Shown here: positions 12,691 through 25,135 of the stretch, piece after piece | Layout of the letters: every line of letters starts with the position of its first letter | Numbering within the stretch: position 1 is the stretch's first letter | Assembly (NCBI RefSeq): GCF_014805625.2 | Contig: NW_023998431.1 | Location: forward strand, 3,628,747-3,692,746 | From: Glossina fuscipes | Taxonomy: Eukaryota > Arthropoda > Insecta > Diptera > Glossinidae | Length of the DNA stretch: 64,000 bases | Direction: 5' to 3' | The notes under the pieces: model-generated | Told to the model about the DNA's origin: nothing | What the model saw: only the letters and a program-made list of their open reading frames with translations | The model's database searches: none | Translations under genes and position numbers: made by a program

Positions 12691-14759
12691 AAAGGATTAA
12701 ACAAAATTCCCCAGTGTATGCTTTTACTTGTCTATATATGCTTATGTTAGCTAACAAAATATGAAGAACATCAAGCCGGCCGGTTGATCGTAAAAGTGAT
12801 TGCAAGTACATTTAGTGTTTAGCACTATATTTTCACAAAGTTACCGTAGTACGGAATTTGCAACTTTCTATGTTAAAAATATTTTCCGCAAAAATTCATT
12901 GCCAGAAGTGTTATGTAAATTTTCTCTGATAAGTTCGAAGTTATGTACTTTCGTATGCACTTTTCTCTAACAAAATTTCAACTTTTATTAACAGAATAAC
13001 GTAAGGTTGTTTCCTAGAAAAATATGTACTGAAAAATACTTTGCGTGGCTTGTAATGACTAGAAGAAGAAGGAAAAATACTCATTTGCATTGCTTGTAAT
13101 GACCAGAGATTTTTTTCTTTTAAATTTGCCAGTAACACTGTTACTAGAGGTTCACATATATGGCAATTTAATATAAACATTGATATAAAAGAACTTCATG
13201 TGTACGTGAGATAGTTTTTAAGTGATAATATCATTTATTTGGCGTCGAACATCTAAACAGTCAGCTTGTCAGTTAGTTGACTTGTCTGATATCATAATAG
13301 CATAACTAATAATAATAACAAATGCTACAGTTGAAGGTTGAAGGTTCTGAGCCCTAAAAACTCGGATATTCATAGTGTCCTTATTTAAGGACATCAACTT
13401 TATGTAGCACTCATACCCAATCAAGATATTCCAGCAATACTAGCAAGAATAAGTGATCTATTTGAGTTATTTCATTGAAGGCAGAACGTTCGCAATGCCC
13501 TGGAATGCTTATGAATGAACTAACTATCACCTTTAAATGCAAAAACGCTCAGCCATAGTTTGCAATTCCCTCTACGGCACGTTCGAATTGTTGTGAAAAG
13601 TGCGCTGTAAAAATTTTTAAAATAACTTTTTTGGCAAATTGATTTATTTTCCATCGGAGTAATGAAATTACTATTATATATCCCTCCGATAGCTGATTAG
13701 CCCTTTTTAGTGAACTTTAAGTTCATTTGCGCTATTATATTGCATTGCACATATTTCCGTTCATTCTTTTGAAGCTTATCACGTACGTATTATTTTGAAT
13801 AAACATTTATCGACATTGCGTTGATTTTTATATTAAAAATGAATTTAGGGGGAAAAAAAAATGTATTTTTAACTAATAACAATTATGTTGTTTTTATTCT
13901 AATTTACATATTTACTGAATTTTCTCTCAGGCGAAAAGTTTTAAAATTCGACAGCGACAACATCAATGTGTTATTTGGCGCCAGGAATATTGGCTGCAGG
14001 CAGACAAACGTAAATTAGAGACAGAGAAGAGCAATTTGGCATAATGAAGCAGACGTCTGCGTTTATGCACATTTCTATCATATGAAAACATTATACATTT
14101 ATTGAACGGGAAGTGGAAAGGTTTTTTTTATTCTCTTTTTAATTTAATCCGCACATTGTCTTCGCTACGGATTAGTACAATAACTAAAATTTAATTATGC
14201 ATATTTGTTCACCTTACGTTCTATTCCTTTGACAGTTAGCGAATTAAACGCCATATGGCGTGCATATATATTATATAGTTCGCGTGTATGCTTATTATCA
14301 CTTTGTTCGCATCAGAAATTTTGTAAGGTGTGTGTATACCTTTTACACTTGATCCATCTTGATGCACTTGATTTTTTCATACTTCTATCTTTTGCTTTCT
14401 CACTCCTTGAAAGTTACGAAAATGACGATATCTACTCGGAATGATAAAGATGCAGCAAAACCATGAAAATTTGCATAATTTATCCGCAAACGTATTTAAG
14501 AGCTAAAAAACTGGGAACCATAAACAGTTAGAGAATAAGAAATTTGTATATATGTGATATAAATGAATCTTATCTTATCTCACACTTAGAATAACCCCGA
14601 AAGGAATGTAATCACGCTATCAATGTCTACTGGCAAATAAATATAGTAAAGGGAGTAAATTCAAGTTTATTCCTTATTTTATTGTATTATTATTGTCCAT
14701 CGTTATCAAGGACATTTTGATAACTTTCCTAAAAACTTTCAATTCCACATAGGAATAGG

Positions 14760-15175
14760 GAGTTTGTGACACAAAATGTAACTGAAGGCGTCTTCTTGAT
14801 AAGCTAGGAGCAGAGTTTCTAGATATATTACGGTTTCATTTCCACGATATCGCCGTTTCGAACGCCTTTCATTATCGTCAAGTATTCATTTTCATATTCG
14901 GTAACGATTCCGCTCCGAAATCTGGACAGCAATGAAATGGAAAATGATCGACGAATATTTTTGTCCTTGTCCGAAATAATAGATGCGGTACCCATACATC
15001 TTTCCAATTCCGTGTAGGTGTCTTTGTATAGTTAATCATTTAGACCCAGCTTGTATGCTTAATTTTCGATTAGCTTCCATTAGACAATTTAAGGTGTCAT
15101 TGTCAAATTCAACTGGTCGTCCACTTCGAGAGATCCACAGCCAAAGAGATCGTAATCATCAGCATGACACTTATT
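14760..15175 (-). mobile_element. Decayed mariner transposase relic
   Basis: Minus-strand fragments read SGRPVEFDNDTLNCLMEANR (after correcting a shift), then KDVWVPH, then DKDKNIRRSFSISLLSRFRS. This is the order of a mariner N-terminal DNA-binding region and the WVPHxLSExNKxxRxxICxSLL linker. The downstream catalytic part is unrecognisable. Several stops and frameshifts show it is inactive. Confidence 0.6.
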
Positions 15176-15559
15176 GGCTTTTAATACATTTCCTTAGATA
15201 TTGTAAATTTCTTGTCCCTCATGAAAATGACAAGGTATGAATATGACCCTCGGCATGTTTGAACGCATTCGTTTTATTAGAGTGTTGTAAAAAAATAAAT
15301 TGCACTTTTTAGAGTTTTTTTCTGCACAGGTTGCTTTAGCGAAAACTGCGAGAGAATACGTATTTACTCATCAACGATCGGTAGAAAAGAGCAACGCAAA
15401 TTATTTGCAAATTATCGCTTACTTGTGGCTCTCCTAACGATACTCATTACGTAGTGACGTGTTTAGCAGCAGATTATAAGATTAAGAAATTCCGTGCTGA
15501 TCGTCATTAAGTTGATTCGTTCATTCCCTATGCTAGTTTACTTGTTAGAAATTACTACA

Positions 15560-16315
15560 AGAGGAAAGAAGTAAGAAAATTATATTCGGTCTTTTATAAC
15601 CTCCACATCACCATTATCCTAAAAACGAGAAAAGAAGTAAAAGAACTAAATTTTCACGCTCTGTAATAAGAAGTAGGCGGAGTTGATTTTTTCTATTTGC
15701 CAAATAAAAGTTTTTGTCGCACAGCCGTCTGGACATTGTGTAGACGTGGCCTCTGGAAAATTAAGGGCACTTCAAAACTCTTCTTCACAAATACTGCACA
15801 GTTGCGAAGGCAGACAGAGATGGACAGACGACCTGACGGACATGTTTAGTTACATTCCAAATTTCAAACTGACCGACAATTTATATACTTTACGTGTTTT
15901 TGAAGCAGGTATCTGCGCCATATTATTAAACAAAATGAAAACAAAAATTAAATTGTGATACCTTATAATGTCGAATAGGCGTGGTCACTTCGTTCCATTT
16001 TCGTACAAGTACTGCAGCACAGGCCATAGAATATGCGTTCAAATTTTTCGATATTTGTCTGCCATAGTTTATGAGCAAAACGTGAAACTCCAATATTTTA
16101 TTCCTGTTGAAAAACATAGGTGTTCTCAGTTTACGTGATGCTGTGGGCGTGTCCTTACATCGATTTGGCGCATTTGCAAAAGCCAACCTGCGTGCAAGAA
16201 CTTCCAATGTTTCTGCAACATTTGAAGTCGAAAGCTTCATATTTCCGGCCAGGAGACAGACATTTCATAGACGGACAACCGAACAGACGGATATGCGTAA
16301 CTTAGTTTGAAATTT
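15560..16315 (-). mobile_element. HINE-like interspersed element, family 2 copy
   Basis: On the plus strand it begins GAAGTAAGAAAATTATATTCGG and carries AGTAAAAGAACTAAATTTTCA, a TAGACGTGGCCTCTGG block, GACAGAGATGGACAGACG, AATAGGCGTGGTCAC, and GGTGTTCTCAGTTTACGTGA. The same landmarks recur at 22365 and 36285. Read on the minus strand, the end resembles the family 1 T-rich 3' end (...TTTTCTTACTTC), which is why the minus strand is given. Open frames on both strands are short and unconserved. Confidence 0.65.
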
Positions 16316-16539
16316 GATGCTGATCGAGAATGCATACATTTTGTGAGGTCTCTGATACTTCCTCCGTCGTCGTTGCAAACCTTTTCGCAAAATGAATGTG
16401 TTTCTCATCCTTCGGTGGTAGGTGTAGAGAGAGGTTAGGCTTAAAAGTAAGCAAGGTCCGTACGGTACCTTGGAATGGAAATATCTGAAATTTTCTAAAA
16501 ATCTCAAAAATATGTCACCAATTTCATTAAATATCATTA

Positions 16540-17315
16540 AATATCCTACACCACATTGTCTAACACAATTCGTTTTTTTTTATTATAGAACACAAAAGTT
16601 GTATCTTCTTTCTATATAAGGGCATATTCTTCAGGTGCGCATTTACGGGGAAGCAGGCCCAAAACGCAATCTAATGTAGTACAAGTTTAATCCTTACCTA
16701 GGGCAGCATTTAAAGATAGGCGTAGATGGATCAAATTTTGAGCAATTCTTTTTTGTATGCAATTACTATAATATTATGGATCAATTTCCATTATCACATA
16801 TTTCGATTTTTTTATTTTACAAAGGATCAATTTTCGTGAACTCCTTATTAGGGTCCTGCCCTCGGATTCAAAAAATAGACTGAGGATGTTCCTATTTGGC
16901 TTAGGTCTTTATGTTAAATCACTATTACGATATAATTTTCATCATGAAGGATTGAAAGTTATAACTTTTTGTGGCATGAACTTCAGTTTTCAATATATGG
17001 GAGGAGGGTCAAAAATTGCCCCAGCCGGTCCAAAGGTTTCACACCAAGTTCGAATGCCGAAATACTATTACTTAAGTACTTTTGTCAAGAAAATTTGGAA
17101 ATTACAATTTTTTGTGAAATGGTCGAAAAAGCGGACCGAACCATTTTCAATGACGTTCGTCCATGGGTCAAAATCCGTCGCTGTGCCAAATGTCATCAAA
17201 ATATCTGAAGAATTGCGACCTGCAGTTTGAACACAAATTTAATGGACAATCATCAGACGGACAGATAACAGAGAGACAGGCGGACAGAGGGTACCACACT
17301 AACTTATGTATGTAA
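16540..17315 (-). mobile_element. HINE-like family 1 copy
   Basis: The minus strand matches the copy at 1376-2256 through most of its length. Landmarks on the plus strand are TCCTACACCACATTGTCTAA, AAGCAGGCCCAAAACGCAA, GATCAATTTTCGTGAACTCC, TATGGGAGGAGGGTCAAAAA, and GGCGGACAGAGGGTACC. The terminal 3' hairpin is missing at the 16540 side. Its 114-codon open frame (16886-17230) has no independent support. Confidence 0.72.
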
Positions 17316-18229
17316 TATATGTATGTAAATTCGTGGACATAAAGTATATCTCATATCCGATTTGTATTTTGGTGAACGTCAGATTTTGAATCTTGAGTAC
17401 CGTCACAAAAGTATAAGTATAAAAAATCCGAAGGAACAAAAATAAAGAAACACGGATTGTATGAGCACCATAAGCAATAATAAGAACTAAGAGTAAGCTT
17501 AAAAATATTATATTAAAAAAAAAAAAAAAAAAAAAATCAAAAAGAATTTATACAATTTTATTAATCTTTGCTGGTGGTATGGTCAATGTTGTCATCGTTA
17601 GGAAGAAGCCATAAAGCGTTCTCATTTTACAAAACACAATCAGTTAGTTAGCCAGCTACTCAGTCTGCAGTATTGTGTTTACGGTAATCGTGCATACGCT
17701 AAACTAGACATATTTAAATATGACATAAATTATGCTCAACTGTGTTCATGTTTAGCAATACATATATCTATATGCATATATGCGTATGCAAAAAAGGCGA
17801 ATATGTCATTTAAACCGCTACAGATGCTTTCTGATAATATAATAATTTCATAATTTATTTTGAGCTTTAACGATAAATAACAACTAAACACCAAAAACAA
17901 CAAAACCAATAATAAAACAATAAAAAAGTATTGAGGAGGAAATATGCGGCTTAGATTAAATTAAATTTGCTTATCTGCCATCGATCGTCAGTTAGTTAGT
18001 GGGATCTGTGTTAAGCGTATTAAGGGCTTTTTTATTTCGAATTTATTCAAAATTCTGTCTGCGATAAATTAATTATAATTAAATATAATCGCCTAAGAAG
18101 CACTGCTACTAAAAGTAGGCATCGTGTTGATTAAGCTCGAGACGCGCCGGTCTCTACCAATACAGATTTAAGCACAATGTAATATTTAATACAATTACTT
18201 TAACGCTTAATAATTATACCGCACATCAC

Positions 18230-18530
18230 TGTAAATTATATTAAGCTTGTGTGGATGTATGCAACATCCAGAAGGGTTTAAGATAGGTCCACCTTTTATT
18301 GTTTCATGATGGATTCAGAGTCACTTTCTAAATGACTGCGTGAATCAGTTTAGGCTTGGCTGTCCTTCGGTCCGTCTTGTTTTTTGTGTTCAATCGACAA
18401 ACTACTTTTCGGTCATTTCGCCATATAATACTTTATTTCGAGAAGTAGTTTTATGCCTAAATGTAGGATGATGTAAGGTATTTAATGGTGTGCCGCGGCA
18501 CACTATAATGGTTTTACTTGTTCTTAGATA
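18230..18530 (+). mobile_element. HINE-like family 1, shortened copy with palindromic 3' hairpin
   Basis: Landmarks are ATTAAGCTTGTGTGGATG, GATAGGTCCACC, GGTCCGTCTTG and GGTATTTAATGG. The end is a perfect 16-bp palindrome, GTGTGCCGCGGCACAC (18488-18503), followed by TATAATGGTTTTACTTGTTC. The stem sequence differs from that of other copies although pairing is kept. Confidence 0.72.
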
Positions 18531-18949
18531 ATCTAGAAATAGAGTGGAATACTGAAATTACTTATTAACTTTCCTTTGTTAAGGTTAATTTAGTATTTTG
18601 TTTGGAAGGACAGACCTGTAAGTAAACCGCTTTGGTTTTCAATCTTAAGAAAATGAGTTATAGACAGACAAAGTTGCCTATATCTGCCTTAGAGTTTGAC
18701 GGTCAACACAAGAGTTTCTTTTAAAGGTTACAAGCGCGATGATGAAATGTTATACTTTTGCGATGAATGCAGAACAGCTTTAATTATTATATGACGTTAT
18801 CAAATTAGTTAACGTTTTACACAATGTCAATAAATATATTTTAAAAAATACATATATATGCATAATATATTAAAGCGAATTAAAACTGTAGTTTTTGTTA
18901 ATTATGAATTAATTTATTATATCATTTATTATTTGATATATTTTTACAG

Positions 18950-19054
18950 CTTGTCGGCGGTGAATTTGATATGGAATTAAATTTTGTCATACAGGATGCA
19001 CAAAACATCAAACATATGCTAGAGCTGTTAGATCATTGTCCACCAAATTTACAG
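18950..19054 (+). CDS. rg: rugose/neurobeachin internal exon (35 codons)
   Basis: This exon encodes [20 protein letters not shown] plus [15 protein letters not shown], which is characteristic of the N-terminal region of neurobeachin (vertebrate NBEA has LVGGEFDLEMNFIIQDAESI at this place). Neurobeachin is a large BEACH-WD40 scaffold and PKA-anchoring protein acting in membrane trafficking and at synapses. The exon follows a T-rich tract and TTTTTACAG acceptor and ends at CAG|GTAAGT. It is exactly 105 bases, phase 0 at both ends, and joins without gap to the exon at 39480. There are no stops or frameshifts. The call rests on sequence recognition; the phase agreement with the next two exons supports it strongly. 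Confidence 0.95.
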
Positions 19055-22000
19055 GTAAGTCTTTCTTCAATAGTCCTACAATTTGCTTCTTTTTTCCTCT
19101 ATCAATTTATGGAGAACGTGTAAAAGAAACGTCATATGTTATAAATTATTCTATTGTTTGATGAGAATAATCCCCCTCCAACGCTTCGTCCCTCCGTCAT
19201 TATGTTTCCGTATATAGCCATGTTTAGTTAACATATTTTGCAATTCCTTAAGGTATTGTTATCAGAGAAAACGTGACTTGTGCTATTTTAGAACAACATC
19301 AAGAGTAACACACAAAAACAGGCGACAACGTGTCAACAACAACAGTCTGACTGTTATAAATTATCGCTATTGTAAATGTAGTGTTGACGTGTTTCACATT
19401 TCAATCACGCACCTTGACTTGTGCTGTACTTCTTGTTATGGTGCTTTTTTTTTTTTTTTTTCTTTTTTTTTTACCCATCATCAAAGCACGGAGGCTTGTT
19501 GTTCATTCGTTCATTTTATCGAAATATTCGTAACATCTGGATGGAAGCTTTAGGGACTCTATGTAGCTCAAATATATTCTGAACGAGTATCAGTATGTAT
19601 GCAAGTCCGTCCGTCTGTTAGGTAATGCCCCTGGCAAAAGTGTTCCTGGCCGCAAAATTAAAGCATCGTCTGCAAATTTGGTAAAAACCATTGCGAGCTC
19701 TCGCAGTCAAATTGGTATTGAAAATGGGCTTAACCAGTGAAAGACAGCCAAGACGAATTTATGGGTTGCTTGCTCGTTGCCCGTTACATATGGCCTACAA
19801 CCGATACAACGGTCAAAATTTCCATGCACCTATTCTATGGGAAATTGAATTTTCGGTATATGAGCCAAAAATTAAAGGTATGCGACTGGACCGTCTATTA
19901 TTATAAAGAAACGAAACTTAATTTTTTTAGTTGTTCTTTAAACTGCTCTGACGATAGCCGTAGAAAATTCGGCCACAGTTGAATATTATTTTTTTACAAA
20001 TTTGTTTTTTATGCTTTTTGCTTGGGAAAGGTTCATAATGCATTACACATATGCTAAGATAACTGAAGTGAAATAATGGGAGACCTTGCTGCATTTAAAA
20101 ATATAAACAAGCAGACAAATCATAATTTAGAGCAACAAACGAAAAAAAGAAAAATGCATCAGAGTCTAATGCTGGCTTAGCCTTAAGAATTGTAAGTAAT
20201 TTTGACGTCGAAAGAAAATATCATTATAATAATTGTGGAAAGAAGGAAAGAAGAAATGAAGTCATTGTCACCACAAAAGCAGTTGAGCCGTTTCTGTTTG
20301 AACGCGTCTAATTGCTTTTACGTTATTGCCAAGATGTTAGTTGACATGTGCTTCTTTTTATATACATATATATTCGGTTGGGAATTCTATGATGAGAGTA
20401 GAAATCGACTACAAAAAGCTAAAAACTCTCAACTAGATATGTTCATCATAAGAAGTCTATGTTTGGATTTCTGCCTTCCTCTCTAACCTATTCTGTTTAT
20501 AAATATTCTTTTGGTGCACATTTTGATGCTCCAAAAGCGAAAAGTCATAAATTGAAAATGTGAAAATCAGTATATTCAGTTTGAGTTTTTGTTTTTTTTT
20601 GTTATTGGTGTTGTTGTTGTTCTTTTTTTGGCTTTCAAAGAAAATAATGGTATGCGTATTCAAATAGGCCGAGAATTTCGACAAACATCTCATTGGCCGT
20701 GGCTTGAAATGTTATGTGCGATCGAGTTTTTAAAAAAACACGATACGCTTAGGTACTAATCCTTCAAAACTTTAGTCTTAGCACTTATTTCTCTGGCTAA
20801 ATTAATAATGATAATAACAATAATAATATAACAACTCAAATAAGCTAAAATAAAGATAAAATAAAAATTCATGTACCTTCGGTGGTAAGAAACACCAGGA
20901 AAATTAAAAAAATAATGACTTTTAATAAATATTTAGTATGATCGACGATTTATTGGTGGCCTAACAGACAGATAGAAATCTACGATACGAATCTAATGTA
21001 ATAAGCCATCATAACTATGTCGATGTGTTTTAATCGCTACCAATTTCCCGCTTACTGTTCTTGCAAAATATTTGTTTTTGAATTAATCCTCAATTTAGCA
21101 TTCAATAGTTAGGCCTTCTTGTGATTTACACTTAAATGGATGATTTTTGTTGTATTACGTTAAACTGATAACATTCTGGTTGACATTTGACAGCGAAAGC
21201 TTAAGCTTTTAATTAACAAAATGCACAAACTTTTTATAATAAATCAAAGCAACTGCTTCTCATACTGTTCCAACAAGTAAATGCTCGCCTTAAAATGAGA
21301 CTATGAAAAATTTGCAAAATATCCATCAACGGTTGCCACAACTTCTGTATTGGGTAGAATATGTATCATTAAGCTGCAATTTTTTGTCAAGTGGACTGCT
21401 TACTGGCTGAAGGTCAGAAGCGGCTGTGTATGACGAATGAAGAAGATAGATATGAAAGATTGCAAAAAAAAAAAAAAATTCTAAAATTTCTATTTCAGGT
21501 TTTTCCTTGTGTAGGCAAATTCTTTTAGTCTTCATGTTTTTTCTCGTCTATTTTTTCACCTAATCACTACAGGAGCATTGCGTAATGCTTACATGATAAT
21601 ATTTTATTTTTACCAAAGTGATGTAGAAAGAAATATTGCTTTCACTTTCCACGAAATGCTTGCCTGTTACAAAGCCATCGTCTTTCACTCAATATAAGTA
21701 AACTTTTTTCTGTTTTTTTTGTTTTGTGTGGCGCTAAGCGTAAGCCTTACTCACAAGATGGTTAGATTCTTTTAAGGCAACTATTTAATTTTGTATTTTT
21801 TAGCTTTCCTGCGAATTGGTGCAATTTAGTGTACGCTTTTCAACTCCTCCTTCAAACCTATTCAATGACAATATAAATTTAAAAGCGTACTTTAGTCCTA
21901 ACGAATTCACCGCTTAACACGATTAATTTGTATTGTACTGCATCAAAACTTTGGGATACGAAACTTTTTATTTTTTTGTTTAAACTATAGAATATTTATG

Positions 22001-22364
22001 CTCATTTATGCTTAGATATAATATAAATCAAAAAAAATTTGTACCGTTTTATATCGAAACACTATTCATGTTGTATCTAGACTGTGTTATAAGATACCTT
22101 GAGATGATGTAAATCTGTATGACGGGCACGTTGTTATATCGAAATCTGGTTTTCAAATAATTCTTATGAAATTTCTGTTTCAAATGTATATATGTATGTA
22201 TATAAGAGAAAGTAAGTTACCTTTAAGTTTTCATAAAAAAAAGAAATATGAAATTTAACAAACCTATTTTGATAACAAAAAGCAACAATGAAGGGAATCA
22301 TATACGGACGGTCGTGACGAAATTTTCTATACACTCACCGTTATACTAAACGGGACTAAACGGG

Positions 22365-22815
22365 AGAAAGTAAAAGAACTAAATTTTCATTTTCTATGCC
22401 ATGGCGGCTGATTTTTTATATTTTCAAAATAAAAGCGCTTATCGGATAGGCGTGTGGCCGTTGTAGGCGTGTCCTTGGAAAAGTTTAAGTCACTTCCATA
22501 TTGTTTTGCAAATTTGATACTACAGAATTGCGAGGTCACATGGACAGACAAGCAGAGAAACCTGTCTATTTGCATTCCAAAATTGAAATTGCCCCAGTAT
22601 TTTAGTGGGTTTTTGAAGATCAGTTTTGCGCCTTGTAAAGCTATTGAAAAAAAATTCAAAATAGTTACACTACAATATTGGGTAGGCGTGGTCAATATTT
22701 TCCACTTTTGTGCACAAATGCTACAGCATCCCCCGTTGTATGAGTAATGAGCAAAAAAGCAATTTTTCGTTCCATTTGAAAAACAGAGGTGTTCTTAGTT
22801 TACGTGAGGAATATA
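22365..22815 (-). mobile_element. HINE-like family 2 fragment
   Basis: Plus-strand landmarks AAGTAAAAGAACTAAATTTTCA, GTAGGCGTGTCCTTGG, ACATGGACAGACAAGCAGAG, GGGTAGGCGTGGTCAA and GGTGTTCTTAGTTTACGTGA match the copies at 15560 and 36285 in order. The outer end with AAATTCGG is missing. Confidence 0.65.
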
Positions 22816-23154
22816 AAAATATATTCCCCAAAAAAAAACATAATAATGTTCACAAAATTAATTATCATCAAATATTACAGCTAATATATTTTTTTCCCCC
22901 AAAACTGCTTGAAACTTCTCTTATTAACGATAAAATAAAGATAATGGGTGATAAAGAGGTCTTCGCGGTTTTTTGCCACTAAACGCCTATATATCGGACA
23001 ACACTCACATTTGTTTGTCTTAAACATACCTTTGCTTAAAAAGTGACATTTCAGCTTACACTTTTTGTTGTCTCATTCTTTGCTCGTGTAAAAAGTTTTA
23101 TTGGTTTGAAATTGAGTGAAATATCTCAAGAAATGTGATTCTTTTTGGCTACAA

Positions 23155-23445
23155 AAAGGTAAAACATGCGGAACAATTTGAAGTGTACGCTGAGAATGCT
23201 GTGAGTGAAACAAGGATTCAGGAGTGGTTTGTTCCATTGCGTTCCGGAAATTTCGATGTCAAAGATGTACCTCGTTCTGGCCGGCCAGTCACTTAAAAGT
23301 CAGAGAAATTTTGTAACTGGCGACGCAAGACCGACATGCAAGCTGTCAGGAAATAGCGGAGGCAGTAAACATCAACCACGTGACAGTTTGTAATCATTTA
23401 AAAAGAGCGGGCTATAAAACGAAGCTCAAAAGAAGATGACAAAAC
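23155..23445 (+). mobile_element. Decayed mariner N-terminal relic
   Basis: Plus-strand reading gives VSETRIQEWFVPLRSGNFDV then KDVPRSGRPVT, a stop, and after a shift EAVNINHVTVCNHLKRAGYK. This is the paired helix-turn-helix DNA-binding region of a mariner transposase. No catalytic domain follows; sequence after about 23445 is unrelated. It is a short, broken fragment from a lineage distinct from the intact element at 50191. Confidence 0.75.
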
Positions 23446-23514
23446 CGAGGATGTATTTTATTACCGCCCATAAAAAAGCAAACATGAATTGAAATAAATA
23501 AGAAAATTATAATC

Positions 23515-24305
23515 GCTCAAGGCCGCATAGGCATACTTTTCAAGTGGCTACGTAAGGGGAAGCGGGCCCAAAACGCAACCTAATGTAGTGCACGTCCTTA
23601 CATAGGGCAGGATTCAAGAATAGGCGTAGATGGTCTAAATTCTGAACAGTTCATATCTGTATGAAATTACTATTATGGGTCAATTTTCATCATCACATAT
23701 TAAAATTTCAACTTTTCTGCTTTACAGAGGATCAATTTTCGTGAACTTCTTATTAGGGCAGGATGGGATCCAAAGAATAGACCGAGAAGGTCCATATTTG
23801 GTTTAGGTCTTTATGTTAAATTACTGTTGTGATATAATTTTCATCATAAAGACTTAAACTTTATACCTTTTTGTGGCATGCACTTCAGTTTTCGTTATAT
23901 GGGAGGAGGTTCAAAAATTGTCCCAGCCGGTCCAAAGTTTTCATATCAATTTAGAATGTCGAAATAGTACTACTTAGCCACTTTTGCTGTGAAATTTTGA
24001 AAATTAAAATGTTTTTCTTTATAACAACTATTCAGAATAGAGCGTTACATGGGAGTAGTCGAAAAAGTGGACCGTTCCGAACCGTTTTCAATAGCATTCA
24101 TGCTTGGGTGAAAATAGGGCACAGTAACAAATTTTATAAAAATATCACAAAAATCATGACCTGTAGCTTGAACACAAATTTACATGCATAGATATCTGAC
24201 GGACAAAATCGATTCGTATAATGGGTCTATCTTCAGTCCTTCTGCGTTTTACATACGTCCGTAACAACTTAATATACCCTGTATCACAAGTGGTGTAGGA
24301 TATAA
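23515..24305 (-). mobile_element. HINE-like family 1 copy with intact 5' end
   Basis: Plus-strand landmarks GAAGCGGGCCCAAAACGCAA, CCTTACATAGGGCAGGATTC, GATCAATTTTCGTGAACTTC and TATGGGAGGAGGTTCAAAAA match the copies at 16540 and 1376. The far end reads AACTTAATATACCCTGTATC then ACAAGTGGTGTAGGATATAA, the imperfect palindrome that marks the 5' terminus of this family. Confidence 0.75.
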
Positions 24306-24459
24306 ATATAGTTTTTTGCAAAGGACTCTAAACAGGCTGGAAGGATTTTAATTACATCTAGAACCGCTAAGCTTTATGAAAATAAACGTCCGACAGAAAC
24401 GGTTAGTCGCACGGAACTTTAATCTTATCAACTAATGTCAGCGAATCGATATTGATGAA

Positions 24460-25135
24460 CTTAATTAAGAAGGAAACGTTTTTTAAGTGACGGTAAGACT
24501 AATAAAAGCAATCTCCTTTCATGATGAGGCAAAGAGACAAGCGATTCCCAAGCCAAATTCCTAGCGGCAAAGAATAGGAATTGCTTTAAAACTGATTCTA
24601 TTGAATCTGCATTGCATTTGTAGTAAAGAGACCATGCAATGGAGGCATTCTCGCTTATTGGTTTCACTAAGCTCATGTATAGCCTTCTTCTAGGCCGTAA
24701 AGGTCGACAAGCTTTTTGACCCATGGTTGAATAAAACCAAGCGCTGGCCTGGCTTTATTCAAAGAGAGATCAGATTAAATGCAGATTAAAACGAATAAAA
24801 CTCCTAAATAAATGAAGGAGCACATGTGATGGAGTTAAACAGAATTTTAAGCGATCTGTTATGTAGATAAGCGCTTATATATTTCAATAAGTACAAAGGA
24901 ATGTCAGAGGCGTAGGGTTTTACGATCAATAGTATATGGCTAACTTAGTAAAACGCTTTACCAAAATCAATGTCTACGATATTCATAAGAGAGCCACTAG
25001 AAAAAGCTTGGAAAACATGGCAGGTAAACTCTAAGGTACTCGTATTGGTTGATCTTCCTTTCGCTTTAAACAATTTAGCAAAGACCCTCAACTTAGCAAT
25101 GTCTCGATAGGTCTTGATGTCTGTTTCCAAATTCG
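24460..25135 (-). mobile_element. Jockey-like LINE reverse transcriptase remnant
   Basis: On the minus strand, 25130 to 24945 gives KGRSTNTSTLEFTCHVFQAF then SSGSLMNIVDIDFGKAF, which is reverse transcriptase motif A (family YTDFSKAFD). Around 24900 is LLKYISAYLHNRS. From 24724 to 24461 comes LYMSLVKPISENASIAWSLY then YKCNADSIESVLKQFLFFAA, matching the LVRPILEYGSxVWSPxY...IESVQKQFL block after the polymerase domain. The region between, with motif C (YADD), is missing or unreadable, and stops occur. It is a dead, internally deleted copy. Confidence 0.82.

Larger units (their letters stand above)
1..18949 (+). other. rg: Intron of rg upstream of the first visible exon (partial)
   Basis: This stretch precedes a coding exon that begins at 18950 in phase 0, so it is intron unless an unrecognised alternative first exon lies inside it. 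It ends in a T-rich tract and a TTTTTACAG acceptor. I found no exon matching the neurobeachin residues expected just upstream. The transposon relics inside are listed separately. About 2650-6040, 6110-8690, 10940-11590, 12690-14760 and 17320-18230 hold only AT-rich sequence, homopolymer runs and short open frames with no homology I recognise. Confidence 0.75.

Noticed and set aside
16886..17230. 114-codon plus-strand frame
   Set aside because: Lies in a non-coding interspersed repeat; the frame is not kept in other copies at 1376, 23515 or 33085.
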